The notes below the pieces were generated by a model. That model was not told the origin of the DNA. It ran no database searches and saw nothing but the letters and a program-made list of their open reading frames with translations. A program made the translations under genes and the position numbers. Positions 8,810-16,064 of a DNA stretch of 64,000 nt are shown one piece after another. This DNA comes from Mycobacterium colombiense (GTDB lineage Bacteria; Actinomycetota; Actinomycetes; Mycobacteriales; Mycobacteriaceae). The stretch covers positions 37,945-101,944 of the forward strand of contig NZ_QMEU01000008.1 in the NCBI RefSeq assembly GCF_003284975.1. The letters run 5' to 3'. The stretch's first letter is position 1; each line of letters opens with the position of its first letter.

Positions 8810-9406
8810 TCAGCTGCCGGTGAGCGCCTCCACGATGAGCCGAGTGGTCCGTTCGGCGCGGCGGCGCGAGTAGGGCTGCGCGCCGGAAAGGATCGGGTAC
8901 ACCACCCCGCCGACGATCGCATCCGCCGCCGATTCGGCGGTGGTCTCGTCGATGCCGTGGGCCAGGAGCCGGGCCCGCACGCTGTCGTGTAGCGGCGCAC
9001 TGAATCCGGCGCGCAGCTTGACGGCGGTGTCCTCATGTTCCATGCAGGCCACCGTCAGCGTGCGCAGCATGGCCGAACCGCGCGGGGTCGTCAGGCTGGC
9101 GAACAACTTGCCCACCCAGCCCACCAGGTCGGCGGCCAGGTTGCCGCTGTGGTTGACCGACGCGAGCAGCTTGTCGGCGTCTTCGAGCATCACGTCGGCG
9201 ACCAGCGCGGGGCGAGTGGGCCACCATCGATAGATGGTTTGCTTGCCAACGCCGGCGCGCGCGGCGACCGCCTCGATGGTCAGCCCGTCGAAGCCGCGCT
9301 CGAGCAGCAGTTCTCGCGTGGCGGTGACGATCGCCGTGCGCGACTTCTCGCTGCGTCTGCGAGGCGAGCCCGCCGCCGTGTTCACCGCGTCGAGATCGGT
9401 TGGCAT
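8810..9406 (-). CDS. TetR family regulator of the acyl-CoA catabolic region
   Basis: A 198-residue repressor candidate with a helix-turn-helix at about residues 30-65: [19 protein letters not shown], then [11 protein letters not shown]. It is divergent from the fused acyl-CoA dehydrogenase at 9577. The 170-bp gap contains a strong palindrome at 9499-9522 whose 19-bp core recurs upstream of the acyl-CoA synthetase at 22644. This regulator is the best candidate to bind both. TetR repressors beside FadE/FadD genes usually respond to acyl-CoA esters; the actual ligand is unknown. Its 3' end abuts the truncated sulfotransferase. Confidence 0.87.
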   Translation of the reverse strand: MPTDLDAVNTAAGSPRRRSEKSRTAIVTATRELLLERGFDGLTIEAVAARAGVGKQTIYRWWPTRPALVADVMLEDADKLLASVNHSGNLAADLVGWVGKLFASLTTPRGSAMLRTLTVACMEHEDTAVKLRAGFSAPLHDSVRARLLAHGIDETTAESAADAIVGGVVYPILSGAQPYSRRRAERTTRLIVEALTGS

Positions 9407-9498
9407 CTGGTGGTCCTCGCTTCTGCGAACTGAGATCGAACGCCCCTCGCGGGGATCGGGTGCGCTTTACATATCCCGATCCGCCCCGGTAGTCTGCC

Positions 9499-9522
9499 AC
9501 AAGACGAGACGGTCCGTCTTGT
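9499..9522. promoter_or_regulatory. Operator-like nested palindrome, copy 1
   Basis: Outer arms ACAAGACG (9499-9506) and CGTCTTGT (9515-9522) enclose an inner palindrome AGACGG-T-CCGTCT (9507-9519). The 19-bp core AGACGAGACGGTCCGTCTT at 9502-9520 is repeated exactly at 22679-22697. The site lies about 55 bp upstream of the dehydrogenase start and 93 bp upstream of the divergent TetR. Its size and symmetry match TetR-family operators. Confidence 0.75.
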
Positions 9523-9576
9523 AACGAAAGGATAGCAGTCGGTGCGGCCAATGCCAGTTATCTCTCGGCCGTCCTC

Positions 9577-11799
9577 GTGAGTCTGGGACTGAGTCCGGAG
9601 CAGCAAGAGCTCAGCGACGCCGTCGGACAATTCGCCGCCCGGCATGCCCCCATCGCCACCACGCGCGACAGCTTCGGCGACCTCGCGGCCGGACGCGTCC
9701 CCGAATGGTGGGATGCCCTGGTTGGCAACGGGTTCCACGCCGTGCATCTGCCCGAAGACCTCGGCGGCCAAGGCGGGGAACTGATCGACGCCGCATGCGT
9801 GTTGGAATCGGCGGGCATCGCGCTGCTCCCCGGCCCGCTACTGCCGACGGTCAGCGCCGGAGCCGCCGCACTGCTCGCCGATCCGACGCCGGGCGCCCGG
9901 TCGTTTCTTCGGGACCTGGCAGCCGGCGCCACCGCGGCGATCGTGCTGCCCGGGGACGGCTTCTCGGCGCGCCTCGACGGCGGCAACTGGCTGATCAGCG
10001 GCGCTTCACGAGTCACGCTGGGAGTGTGCGCGGCGCGAACGATCCTGCTCGGGGCCCATACCGATGACGGCGACGTAGTCTGGGCGCTGGTGGACACCGA
10101 AACCCCCACGGCCACAGTCGAACCCGTAACCGGCACCGACCTCGTCGCGGACGCCGGCATCCTGCGGCTCGACGACCACCGCGTCACCGACACCGAGGTG
10201 CTTACCGGCCTCGACACCGAGCGTGCCCGCTGTGTGGTCGTGGGGCTCGTCGCCAGCACGACCGCCGGCATCGTTGCGTGGTGCCTGCAGACCGTCACCG
10301 CGCACCTGCGCATCCGCGAGCAGTTCGGCAAGGTGATCGGGACGTTTCAGGCGTTGCAGCACAACGCGGCGATGCTGTTGGTGAGCAGCGAGTTGGCCAC
10401 CGCGGCGGCCTGGGACGCGGTCCGCGCCGTCGGCGAATCACTTGACCAGCATCGGATCGCCGCGGCCGGCGCGGCCGTGATCGCGATCTCGCCCGCGCCG
10501 GACCTGGTGCTCGACGCGTTGACGATGCTCGGCGCCATCGGTTTCACCTGGGAACACGACGTGCACCTGTACTGGCGGCGAGCCATCAGCCTGGCGGGAT
10601 CGATCGGCCCGGCGAATCGCTGGGCGCGACGGCTGGGGGAGCTGACGTGCACCCAGACGCGCGACACGTCGGTCGATCTCGGCGATGCGGAGGCCGAATT
10701 CCGTTCCTGGGTGGCCGGAACACTGGATGCGGCCCTGCAGTTGAGCAACGACAAACCCGCACCGCACGGCGACTACGCCGACCAGGCCTCGGGACCACAG
10801 CGCACGTTGCTCGCCGACGCCGGTCTGATCGTGCCGCACTGGCCGGCACCGTGGGGCGTGGATGCGGGCCCGCTGAAGCAGCTCATCATCGACGAGGAGT
10901 TCGCCAAGCGGCCCGGGCTGGTTCGGCCGTCGCTGAACATCGCCGAGTGGATCCTGCCGTCGGTGCTGGCCGCCGCACCAAAAGAGTTGCAGGAGAGGCT
11001 GATTCCGCCGACCCAGCGCGGCGACATGCATTGGTGCCAACTGTTCAGCGAGCCGGGGGCTGGTTCGGACCTCGCGTCGCTGGCCACCCGGGCCACCAAG
11101 GTCGACGGCGGCTGGCGGATCAACGGCCACAAGATCTGGACGTCGCTGGCCCAATACGCCGACCTGGGTGCTCTACTCGCACGCACCGACCCCGAAGCCA
11201 GCAAGCACCGCGGCATCGGCTACTTCATCCTCGATATGCGTTCCCCCGGGGTCGAGATCCAGCCGATCAAGACGGCGACCGGGCAGGCGCACTTCAACGA
11301 GGTGTTCCTCAACGACGTCTTTGTCCCCGACGAGATGCTGCTGGGTGGACCCACCGACGGCTGGAGCCTCGCGATCGCCACGATGGCCGAAGAGCGCACG
11401 GCCATCAGCGGATACGTCAAGTTCGACCGGGCCGTCGCCCTGCGCCGGCTGGCCGCGCAACCCGGACCCGATCGGGACGACGCGTTGCGCGAACTCGGCG
11501 AGCTTGACGCCTACACCAACGCGATCAAGGCGCTCGGGGTGCGGGAAACAATTCGGCTGCTCGACGGCCAGTCGTCCGGCCCGGCGTCCAGCATCGCCAA
11601 GGTCGCGATGAATGTGCTGCTGCGCCGCACCTTCCAGGCCACGCTGCAGCTGACCGGGCAGGTCGCGATGGTCGACGACCCCGACGCCGCGGTCGTGGAA
11701 CCCTACTTGCACCTGCCGGCCGAGCTGATCGGCGGTGGAACGAGGGAGATCCAGCTGAACATCATCGCGCAGATGATCCTCGGACTACCCCGAAAGTAA
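9577..11799 (+). CDS. Fused two-domain acyl-CoA dehydrogenase (FadE34-like)
   Basis: A 740-residue flavoprotein carrying two acyl-CoA dehydrogenase units in one chain. The N-terminal half has a degenerate middle domain but keeps the FAD-contact motif REQFGKVIGTFQALQ (about residues 248-262). The C-terminal half has FSEPGAGSDLASLATRA and the terminal GGTREIQLNIIAQMILGL. This arrangement matches mycobacterial FadE34/ChsE3, where one half binds substrate and the pair replaces an alpha2beta2 complex. The reaction is alpha,beta-desaturation of an acyl-CoA. The start is the GTG at 9577, with a weak ribosome-binding site. The gene leads a rightward operon with 11808 and 13021 and has the palindromic site upstream. 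Confidence 0.88.
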   Translation: MSLGLSPEQQELSDAVGQFAARHAPIATTRDSFGDLAAGRVPEWWDALVGNGFHAVHLPEDLGGQGGELIDAACVLESAGIALLPGPLLPTVSAGAAALLADPTPGARSFLRDLAAGATAAIVLPGDGFSARLDGGNWLISGASRVTLGVCAARTILLGAHTDDGDVVWALVDTETPTATVEPVTGTDLVADAGILRLDDHRVTDTEVLTGLDTERARCVVVGLVASTTAGIVAWCLQTVTAHLRIREQFGKVIGTFQALQHNAAMLLVSSELATAAAWDAVRAVGESLDQHRIAAAGAAVIAISPAPDLVLDALTMLGAIGFTWEHDVHLYWRRAISLAGSIGPANRWARRLGELTCTQTRDTSVDLGDAEAEFRSWVAGTLDAALQLSNDKPAPHGDYADQASGPQRTLLADAGLIVPHWPAPWGVDAGPLKQLIIDEEFAKRPGLVRPSLNIAEWILPSVLAAAPKELQERLIPPTQRGDMHWCQLFSEPGAGSDLASLATRATKVDGGWRINGHKIWTSLAQYADLGALLARTDPEASKHRGIGYFILDMRSPGVEIQPIKTATGQAHFNEVFLNDVFVPDEMLLGGPTDGWSLAIATMAEERTAISGYVKFDRAVALRRLAAQPGPDRDDALRELGELDAYTNAIKALGVRETIRLLDGQSSGPASSIAKVAMNVLLRRTFQATLQLTGQVAMVDDPDAAVVEPYLHLPAELIGGGTREIQLNIIAQMILGLPRK

Positions 11800-11807
11800 G
11801 GCACAGC

Positions 11808-13016
11808 ATGGGATTACGCGGAGAAGCCGCGATCGTCGGATATGTCGAGCTGCCGCCCGAGCGGCTCAACAAGGCCTCGCCCGCGCCGTTCGTCCTCGAG
11901 CAGTGGGCGGAGCTGGGCGCCGCCGCGCTCGAGGATGCCGGCCTGCCGGGAGATGTTGTCAACGGCATCGTCGCGTCGCACCTGGCTGAGTCGGAGATCT
12001 TCGTCCCCTCCACGATCGCCGAATACCTCGGCGTGGGAGCGAGATTCGCCGAACACGTCGATCTGGGCGGGGCCAGCGCCGCGGCCATGGTGTGGCGCGC
12101 GGCCGCGGCCGTCGAGCTGGGGATCTGCGACGCGGTGCTGTGCGCGTTGCCCGCCCGCTACATCACGCCGTCCTCCAAGAAGAAGCCGCGGCCCATGGTC
12201 GACGCCATGTTCTTCGGCTCGTCGAGCAACCAATACGGCTCGCCACAAGCCGAATTCGAGATCCCCTACGGCAACCTCGGCCAGAACGGACCGTACGGCC
12301 AGGTGGCCCAGCGCTACGCCGCGGTCTACGGCTACGACGAGCGTGCGATGGCCAAGATCGTCGTCGATCAGCGGGTCAACGCCAATCACACCGACGGCGC
12401 GATCTGGAAGGACAAGCCGTTAACCGTCGACGACGTGCTCGCCAGCCCGGTCATCGCCGACCCACTGCACATGCTCGAGATCGTCATGCCCTGCGTCGGG
12501 GGCGCCGCGGTGGTCGTCGCCGGCGCCGACGTCGCCAGGCGGTCGCGCAATCGCCCGGTGTGGATCAAGGGATTCGGCGAACACGTGCCGTTCAAGACCC
12601 CGACGTACGCCGAGGATCTGCTCCGCACCCCGATCGCCGCCGCGGCCGACACCGCGTTCGCCATGACGGAGTTGAGCCGCGAACAGATGGACATGGTGTC
12701 GATCTATGACTGCTACACCATCACCGTGCTGCTCTCTTTGGAAGATGCGGGCTTCTGCGAGAAGGGCAAGGGCATGGAATTCGTCGCCAACCACGACCTG
12801 ACCTTCCGCGGCGATTTCCCGCTCAACACCGCGGGCGGGCAATTGGGTTTCGGCCAAGCGGGTTTGGCCGGCGGAATGCACCACGTCTGCGACGCCACCC
12901 GCCAGATCATGGGCCGCGCGGGCGCCGCGCAGATCGCCGACTGCAACCGGGCGTTCGTGTCCGGCAACGGGGGCATCCTGTCCGAGCAGACGACGCTGAT
13001 CCTGCAAGGGGACTGA
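11808..13016 (+). CDS. Thiolase-like (Ltp/SCP-x type) protein lacking the classic Cys
   Basis: A 402-residue protein of the thiolase superfamily, of the lipid-transfer-protein branch. The loop that normally holds the acylated Cys reads EHVDLGGASAAAMVW. The usual C-terminal GHP motif reads GGQLGFGQAG, so both standard thiolase residues are absent. A Tyr-rich motif SIYDCYTITVLL (Tyr300, Tyr303) resembles Ltp2-type retro-aldolases, which use Tyr residues and need a DUF35 partner. The DUF35 gene follows 4 bp downstream. I infer a side-chain-cleaving aldolase or related CoA-ester lyase rather than a true thiolase; an inactive scaffold is possible. It is 8 bp from the dehydrogenase gene. Confidence 0.85.
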   Translation: MGLRGEAAIVGYVELPPERLNKASPAPFVLEQWAELGAAALEDAGLPGDVVNGIVASHLAESEIFVPSTIAEYLGVGARFAEHVDLGGASAAAMVWRAAAAVELGICDAVLCALPARYITPSSKKKPRPMVDAMFFGSSSNQYGSPQAEFEIPYGNLGQNGPYGQVAQRYAAVYGYDERAMAKIVVDQRVNANHTDGAIWKDKPLTVDDVLASPVIADPLHMLEIVMPCVGGAAVVVAGADVARRSRNRPVWIKGFGEHVPFKTPTYAEDLLRTPIAAAADTAFAMTELSREQMDMVSIYDCYTITVLLSLEDAGFCEKGKGMEFVANHDLTFRGDFPLNTAGGQLGFGQAGLAGGMHHVCDATRQIMGRAGAAQIADCNRAFVSGNGGILSEQTTLILQGD

Positions 13017-13020
13017 GGAG

Positions 13021-13431
13021 ATGAATTTCGAACGGCCCATGCCCGTCAAAACGCCCACCAGCGCGCCGTTTTGGGATGCGCTCAGTGAGCATCGCATCGT
13101 CATTCAGTATTCGCCGTCGCTACAGGCCTATGTGTTCTACCCGAGGGTGCGCGCGCCGCGCACCCTGGCCGACGACCTGCAATGGCGCGAGATTTCCGGG
13201 ATGGGGACGCTGTACTCCTACACCGTCGCGCACCGGCCGGTCAGCCCGCATTTCGCCGACGCCGTACCCCAGTTGCTCGCCATTGTCGAATGGGACGAGG
13301 GCCCAAGGTTTTCCACCGAGATGGTCAATGTCGACCCGGCTCGCCTCAGGGTCGGAATGCGGGTGAAGCCGGTGTACTGCGACTACCCGGAGCACGACGT
13401 CACGCTGCTGCGTTACGAGCCCGCCGACTGA
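13021..13431 (+). CDS. DUF35 OB-fold protein without zinc-ribbon cysteines
   Basis: A 136-residue DUF35/ChsH2-like protein, the usual obligate partner of Ltp-type aldolases and thiolases. The OB-fold part is clear: GMGTLYSYTVAHRPVSPHF, then LLAIVEWDEG and LRVGMRVKPVY. The N-terminal rubredoxin-like zinc ribbon, normally CxxC...CxxC, reads IQYSPSLQAYVFYPRVRAP with no Cys. Metal binding is therefore lost while the segment length is kept. It follows the thiolase-like gene by 4 bp, and GAGGAG abuts the ATG. The second DUF35 in this window (19882) has intact cysteines. It ends 1 bp from the convergent LacI gene. Confidence 0.83.
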   Translation: MNFERPMPVKTPTSAPFWDALSEHRIVIQYSPSLQAYVFYPRVRAPRTLADDLQWREISGMGTLYSYTVAHRPVSPHFADAVPQLLAIVEWDEGPRFSTEMVNVDPARLRVGMRVKPVYCDYPEHDVTLLRYEPAD

Positions 13432-13432
13432 G

Positions 13433-14410
13433 TCAGGTCGACGACCGCACCACAAGGTGGGCGATGTCGGTCAGCTCGGGTGACGGTGGGGCGGCGTGGC
13501 CCAGCCGCTCGAATACGGCGGCAAGGGCGGCGTCGGCGACCGCGCAGGGATCGAATTGCACGGTGGTCAGCGGCGGAGTGCTCACCATGCCCATCGGGCT
13601 GGCGTCGACGCCCATCACGGCGAGGTCCCCGGGACAGCGCAGCCGTGCTTGGTGAATCCCGTAGAGGACGAGGCAGGCGATCTCGTCGCTCTGGGCGCAT
13701 ACGGCGGTCACCCCCTCGCCCACCCAGGCGCTGACCACGTCGGCGGCGTTGTCCAGGGTGACCTCGTCGGTGCGCACCGGCGGCAGGTCGCGCAACTGCG
13801 CCGCCCGTGACACACCCTCGAACCAGTAGTCACCCAGCGGGCGCCACCGGGCAATCCCGGTGTAGGCGAACGCGATTCGACGATGACCACGCTCGACCAG
13901 GTGCTCGACGCGCATCTCGCCCACCGACAGGTGCGGGTTCTTGAGCGCGGGCAATGTCCCGATCTCGATATGAGGGATACCCGCCTTCGTCACCGCTTGA
14001 CGGGCGGCCGCACTCAGCGGGAACAGGCTGGTGATCGCGACCGGGTCGAGATTTTCGATCGCGTCGACCACATGCTGGTCGTCGTCGGTCTCGAAGATCT
14101 GCACCTGAAGAAAACCCTCGCGGGCCAGTGCGGTGGTCATGTGACTGCCGGCCTGCATCGGCATCTCACCTACGGCCACGTGCGGGACCACGTAGAGCAC
14201 CACACCGCTTTTGCCGCGCGCGAGGTTGCGCGCGGCGAGATTGGGCCGGTACCCCAGCAGTTTGGCCGCGCGGTACACCGCATCGCGGGTTTCCGGGGAG
14301 ATGCGGCGGCCCTGCGCGTTGTTCAGCACATAACTGACCGTGGCGGTCGACACGCTTGCCAGCCGGGCCACGTCGGCGGTGGTCGGACGCGCAGCCTTGT
14401 TGTTGCTCAA
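13433..14410 (-). CDS. LacI family transcriptional regulator
   Basis: A 325-residue repressor with a classic N-terminal LacI helix-turn-helix: TTADVARLASVSTATVSYVL at about residues 10-29, then the hinge helix LGYRPNLAARNLARGKSGVV. The periplasmic-binding-protein-like sensor domain runs from about residue 66 to the end, with the typical VMGVDASPMGM segment. LacI members usually sense small ligands, often sugars, but in a degradative cluster the effector may be a pathway intermediate. It is divergent from the amidohydrolase operon at 14707, which it probably controls. A small GACTA-A-TAGTC palindrome at 14513-14523 is a weak operator candidate. Confidence 0.88.
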   Translation of the reverse strand: MSNNKAARPTTADVARLASVSTATVSYVLNNAQGRRISPETRDAVYRAAKLLGYRPNLAARNLARGKSGVVLYVVPHVAVGEMPMQAGSHMTTALAREGFLQVQIFETDDDQHVVDAIENLDPVAITSLFPLSAAARQAVTKAGIPHIEIGTLPALKNPHLSVGEMRVEHLVERGHRRIAFAYTGIARWRPLGDYWFEGVSRAAQLRDLPPVRTDEVTLDNAADVVSAWVGEGVTAVCAQSDEIACLVLYGIHQARLRCPGDLAVMGVDASPMGMVSTPPLTTVQFDPCAVADAALAAVFERLGHAAPPSPELTDIAHLVVRSST

Positions 14411-14512
14411 CTTCCGTCACCTTCCCGGCCGGTCATCCCCCATCGTGTCACGCGGCGGCACGGCGCATCGCGCGATGGCGCGCGGGGAGTGCCCGCGCAG
14501 CGATATCGTGCG

Positions 14513-14523
14513 GACTAATAGTC
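14513..14523. promoter_or_regulatory. Short palindrome in LacI-amidohydrolase intergenic region
   Basis: The 11-bp perfect palindrome GACTA-A-TAGTC lies in the 296-bp region between the LacI gene and the amidohydrolase gene. A TTGACA hexamer at 14646-14651 may be the -35 element for the rightward operon, though no good -10 is visible. GAGGAG at 14695-14700 is the ribosome-binding site. The assignment to LacI is positional only. Confidence 0.3.
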
Positions 14524-14706
14524 TTTATTCGGTGACCGAGCGGCAATGATCCGCCCGCGATGAATCGTTCCGCCGCTTGCCGACCAGCGGTTGGCGCAGA
14601 CGCGATTCAGGCAGAAGTCGCGACGACGAGCAGGTAGCACTGTGGTTGACACTGAGACTCACACCATTGTCTACTAGTCGCTGATGATCCGATCGAGGAG
14701 CGCGGC

Positions 14707-16062
14707 ATGAACAAGGACGATCTGATCCTGATCAGCGTGGACGATCACATCGCCGAGCCCGCCGACATGTTCGACGCTCACGTTCCCGCCGCCTACAAGG
14801 ACCGAGCCCCGCGAGTGGTTCTCGAGCCCGACGGCATCCAGCAGTGGTACTACGGCGAGATCCGCGGACGCAACATGGGGCTGAACGCCGTCGCGGGAAA
14901 ACCGCGCGAGATGTACAACATCGACGCCTCGCGCTACGACGAGATGCGACCGGGCTGCTTCAATGTCGACGAACGGGTGCGGGACATGAACGCCGGTGGT
15001 CAGCTGGCGGGGCTGAACTTCCCCAACTTCACCGGCTTTTCCGGCCAGGTCCTCAACCAGGGCCCCGACCGCGACACGAACCTGGTGATGATCAAGGCCT
15101 ACAACGACTGGCACGTCGACGAATGGTGCGGGGCCTACCCGGGCCGGTTCATCCCGTGCGGCATCCTGCCATTGTTCGACGTGACCGAGGCCGCCAAGGA
15201 AGTCAAGCGCCTCGCCGGCAAGGGCTGCCACGCGGTCACCTTCTCGGAGAACCCAGAAGCCTTGCAAATGCCCAGCATTCATACCAAATATTGGTATCCG
15301 TTGTTCGAGGCCGTCTGCGAACACGACACGGTGCTGTGCACCCATGTGGGGTCCGCGTCGCGCTCTCCCCAGGTGTCGACGGATGCCCCACCCAGCGTGC
15401 AGATGACGGCCTCGTCGATGATGAGCATGTTCACCTTCACCGAGCTCATCTGGGCGCAGTTCTGGGCCGACTTCCCGCAACTGAAGTTCTCGCTGACCGA
15501 GGGCGACGTCGGCTGGATACCGTACTTCCTCTGGCGGGCCGAACACGTCTACAACCGTCACTCGGGGTGGACGCTGGCGACATTCCCACCCGGGTACGGC
15601 GGACCCACCGATGTGTTCAAGCGGCACTTCTACACCTGCTTCATCAGCGACAAGGTGGGCGTGCAGAACATGAACTGGTTCAACGAGGACATGCTGTGCT
15701 GGGAGTCCGACTTCCCGCATTCGGACAGCAACTGGCCCTTCGCCCCGGAGGACATCATCGCCACCATGGCCCACCTCGATGACACGGTGATCGATAAGAT
15801 CACCCACGAAAACGCCATGGCCGCATACTCATTCGATCCGTTCCGGTACGTCCCGAAAGACCATGCCCGGGCCGGCTACTTGCGCGCCCAGGCCACCGAC
15901 GTCGATGTGGTCACCCACGTCGGCCGCCAAGCCAGCCAGCGTGACCGTGACGCGTGGACGCGGATGACCCAGTTCGCGCTGCAGGCGCAGGCCTCGGCGC
16001 AGGCGCCGGTCACGGTCGAGGCGTCCGGAATCGCTGGGCGCGCGACCACCCTGGGCAACTGA
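14707..16062 (+). CDS. Amidohydrolase family 2 (ACMSD-like TIM-barrel) metalloenzyme
   Basis: A 451-residue TIM-barrel protein of the amidohydrolase-2 family, which includes decarboxylases and hydrolases of aromatic and ring-cleavage acids. Likely metal ligands are in the N-terminal SVDDHIAEPADMF (DxH motif), the His of VLCTHVGSAS, and the Asp of WESDFPHSDSNWP near the C-terminal half. A Cys-containing extension of about 60 residues follows the barrel. It starts the rightward unit that continues into the CoA-transferase 2 bp downstream, and has a good GAGGAG site. In this context it probably hydrolyses or decarboxylates a pathway intermediate; the substrate is unknown. Confidence 0.86.
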   Translation: MNKDDLILISVDDHIAEPADMFDAHVPAAYKDRAPRVVLEPDGIQQWYYGEIRGRNMGLNAVAGKPREMYNIDASRYDEMRPGCFNVDERVRDMNAGGQLAGLNFPNFTGFSGQVLNQGPDRDTNLVMIKAYNDWHVDEWCGAYPGRFIPCGILPLFDVTEAAKEVKRLAGKGCHAVTFSENPEALQMPSIHTKYWYPLFEAVCEHDTVLCTHVGSASRSPQVSTDAPPSVQMTASSMMSMFTFTELIWAQFWADFPQLKFSLTEGDVGWIPYFLWRAEHVYNRHSGWTLATFPPGYGGPTDVFKRHFYTCFISDKVGVQNMNWFNEDMLCWESDFPHSDSNWPFAPEDIIATMAHLDDTVIDKITHENAMAAYSFDPFRYVPKDHARAGYLRAQATDVDVVTHVGRQASQRDRDAWTRMTQFALQAQASAQAPVTVEASGIAGRATTLGN

Positions 16063-16064
16063 GC

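Noticed and set aside
8820..9036. Possible hidden N-terminal half of the sulfotransferase under the TetR gene
   Set aside because: The frame here is clearly that of the TetR, and the frame in line with the sulfotransferase shows no PAPS-loop motif.
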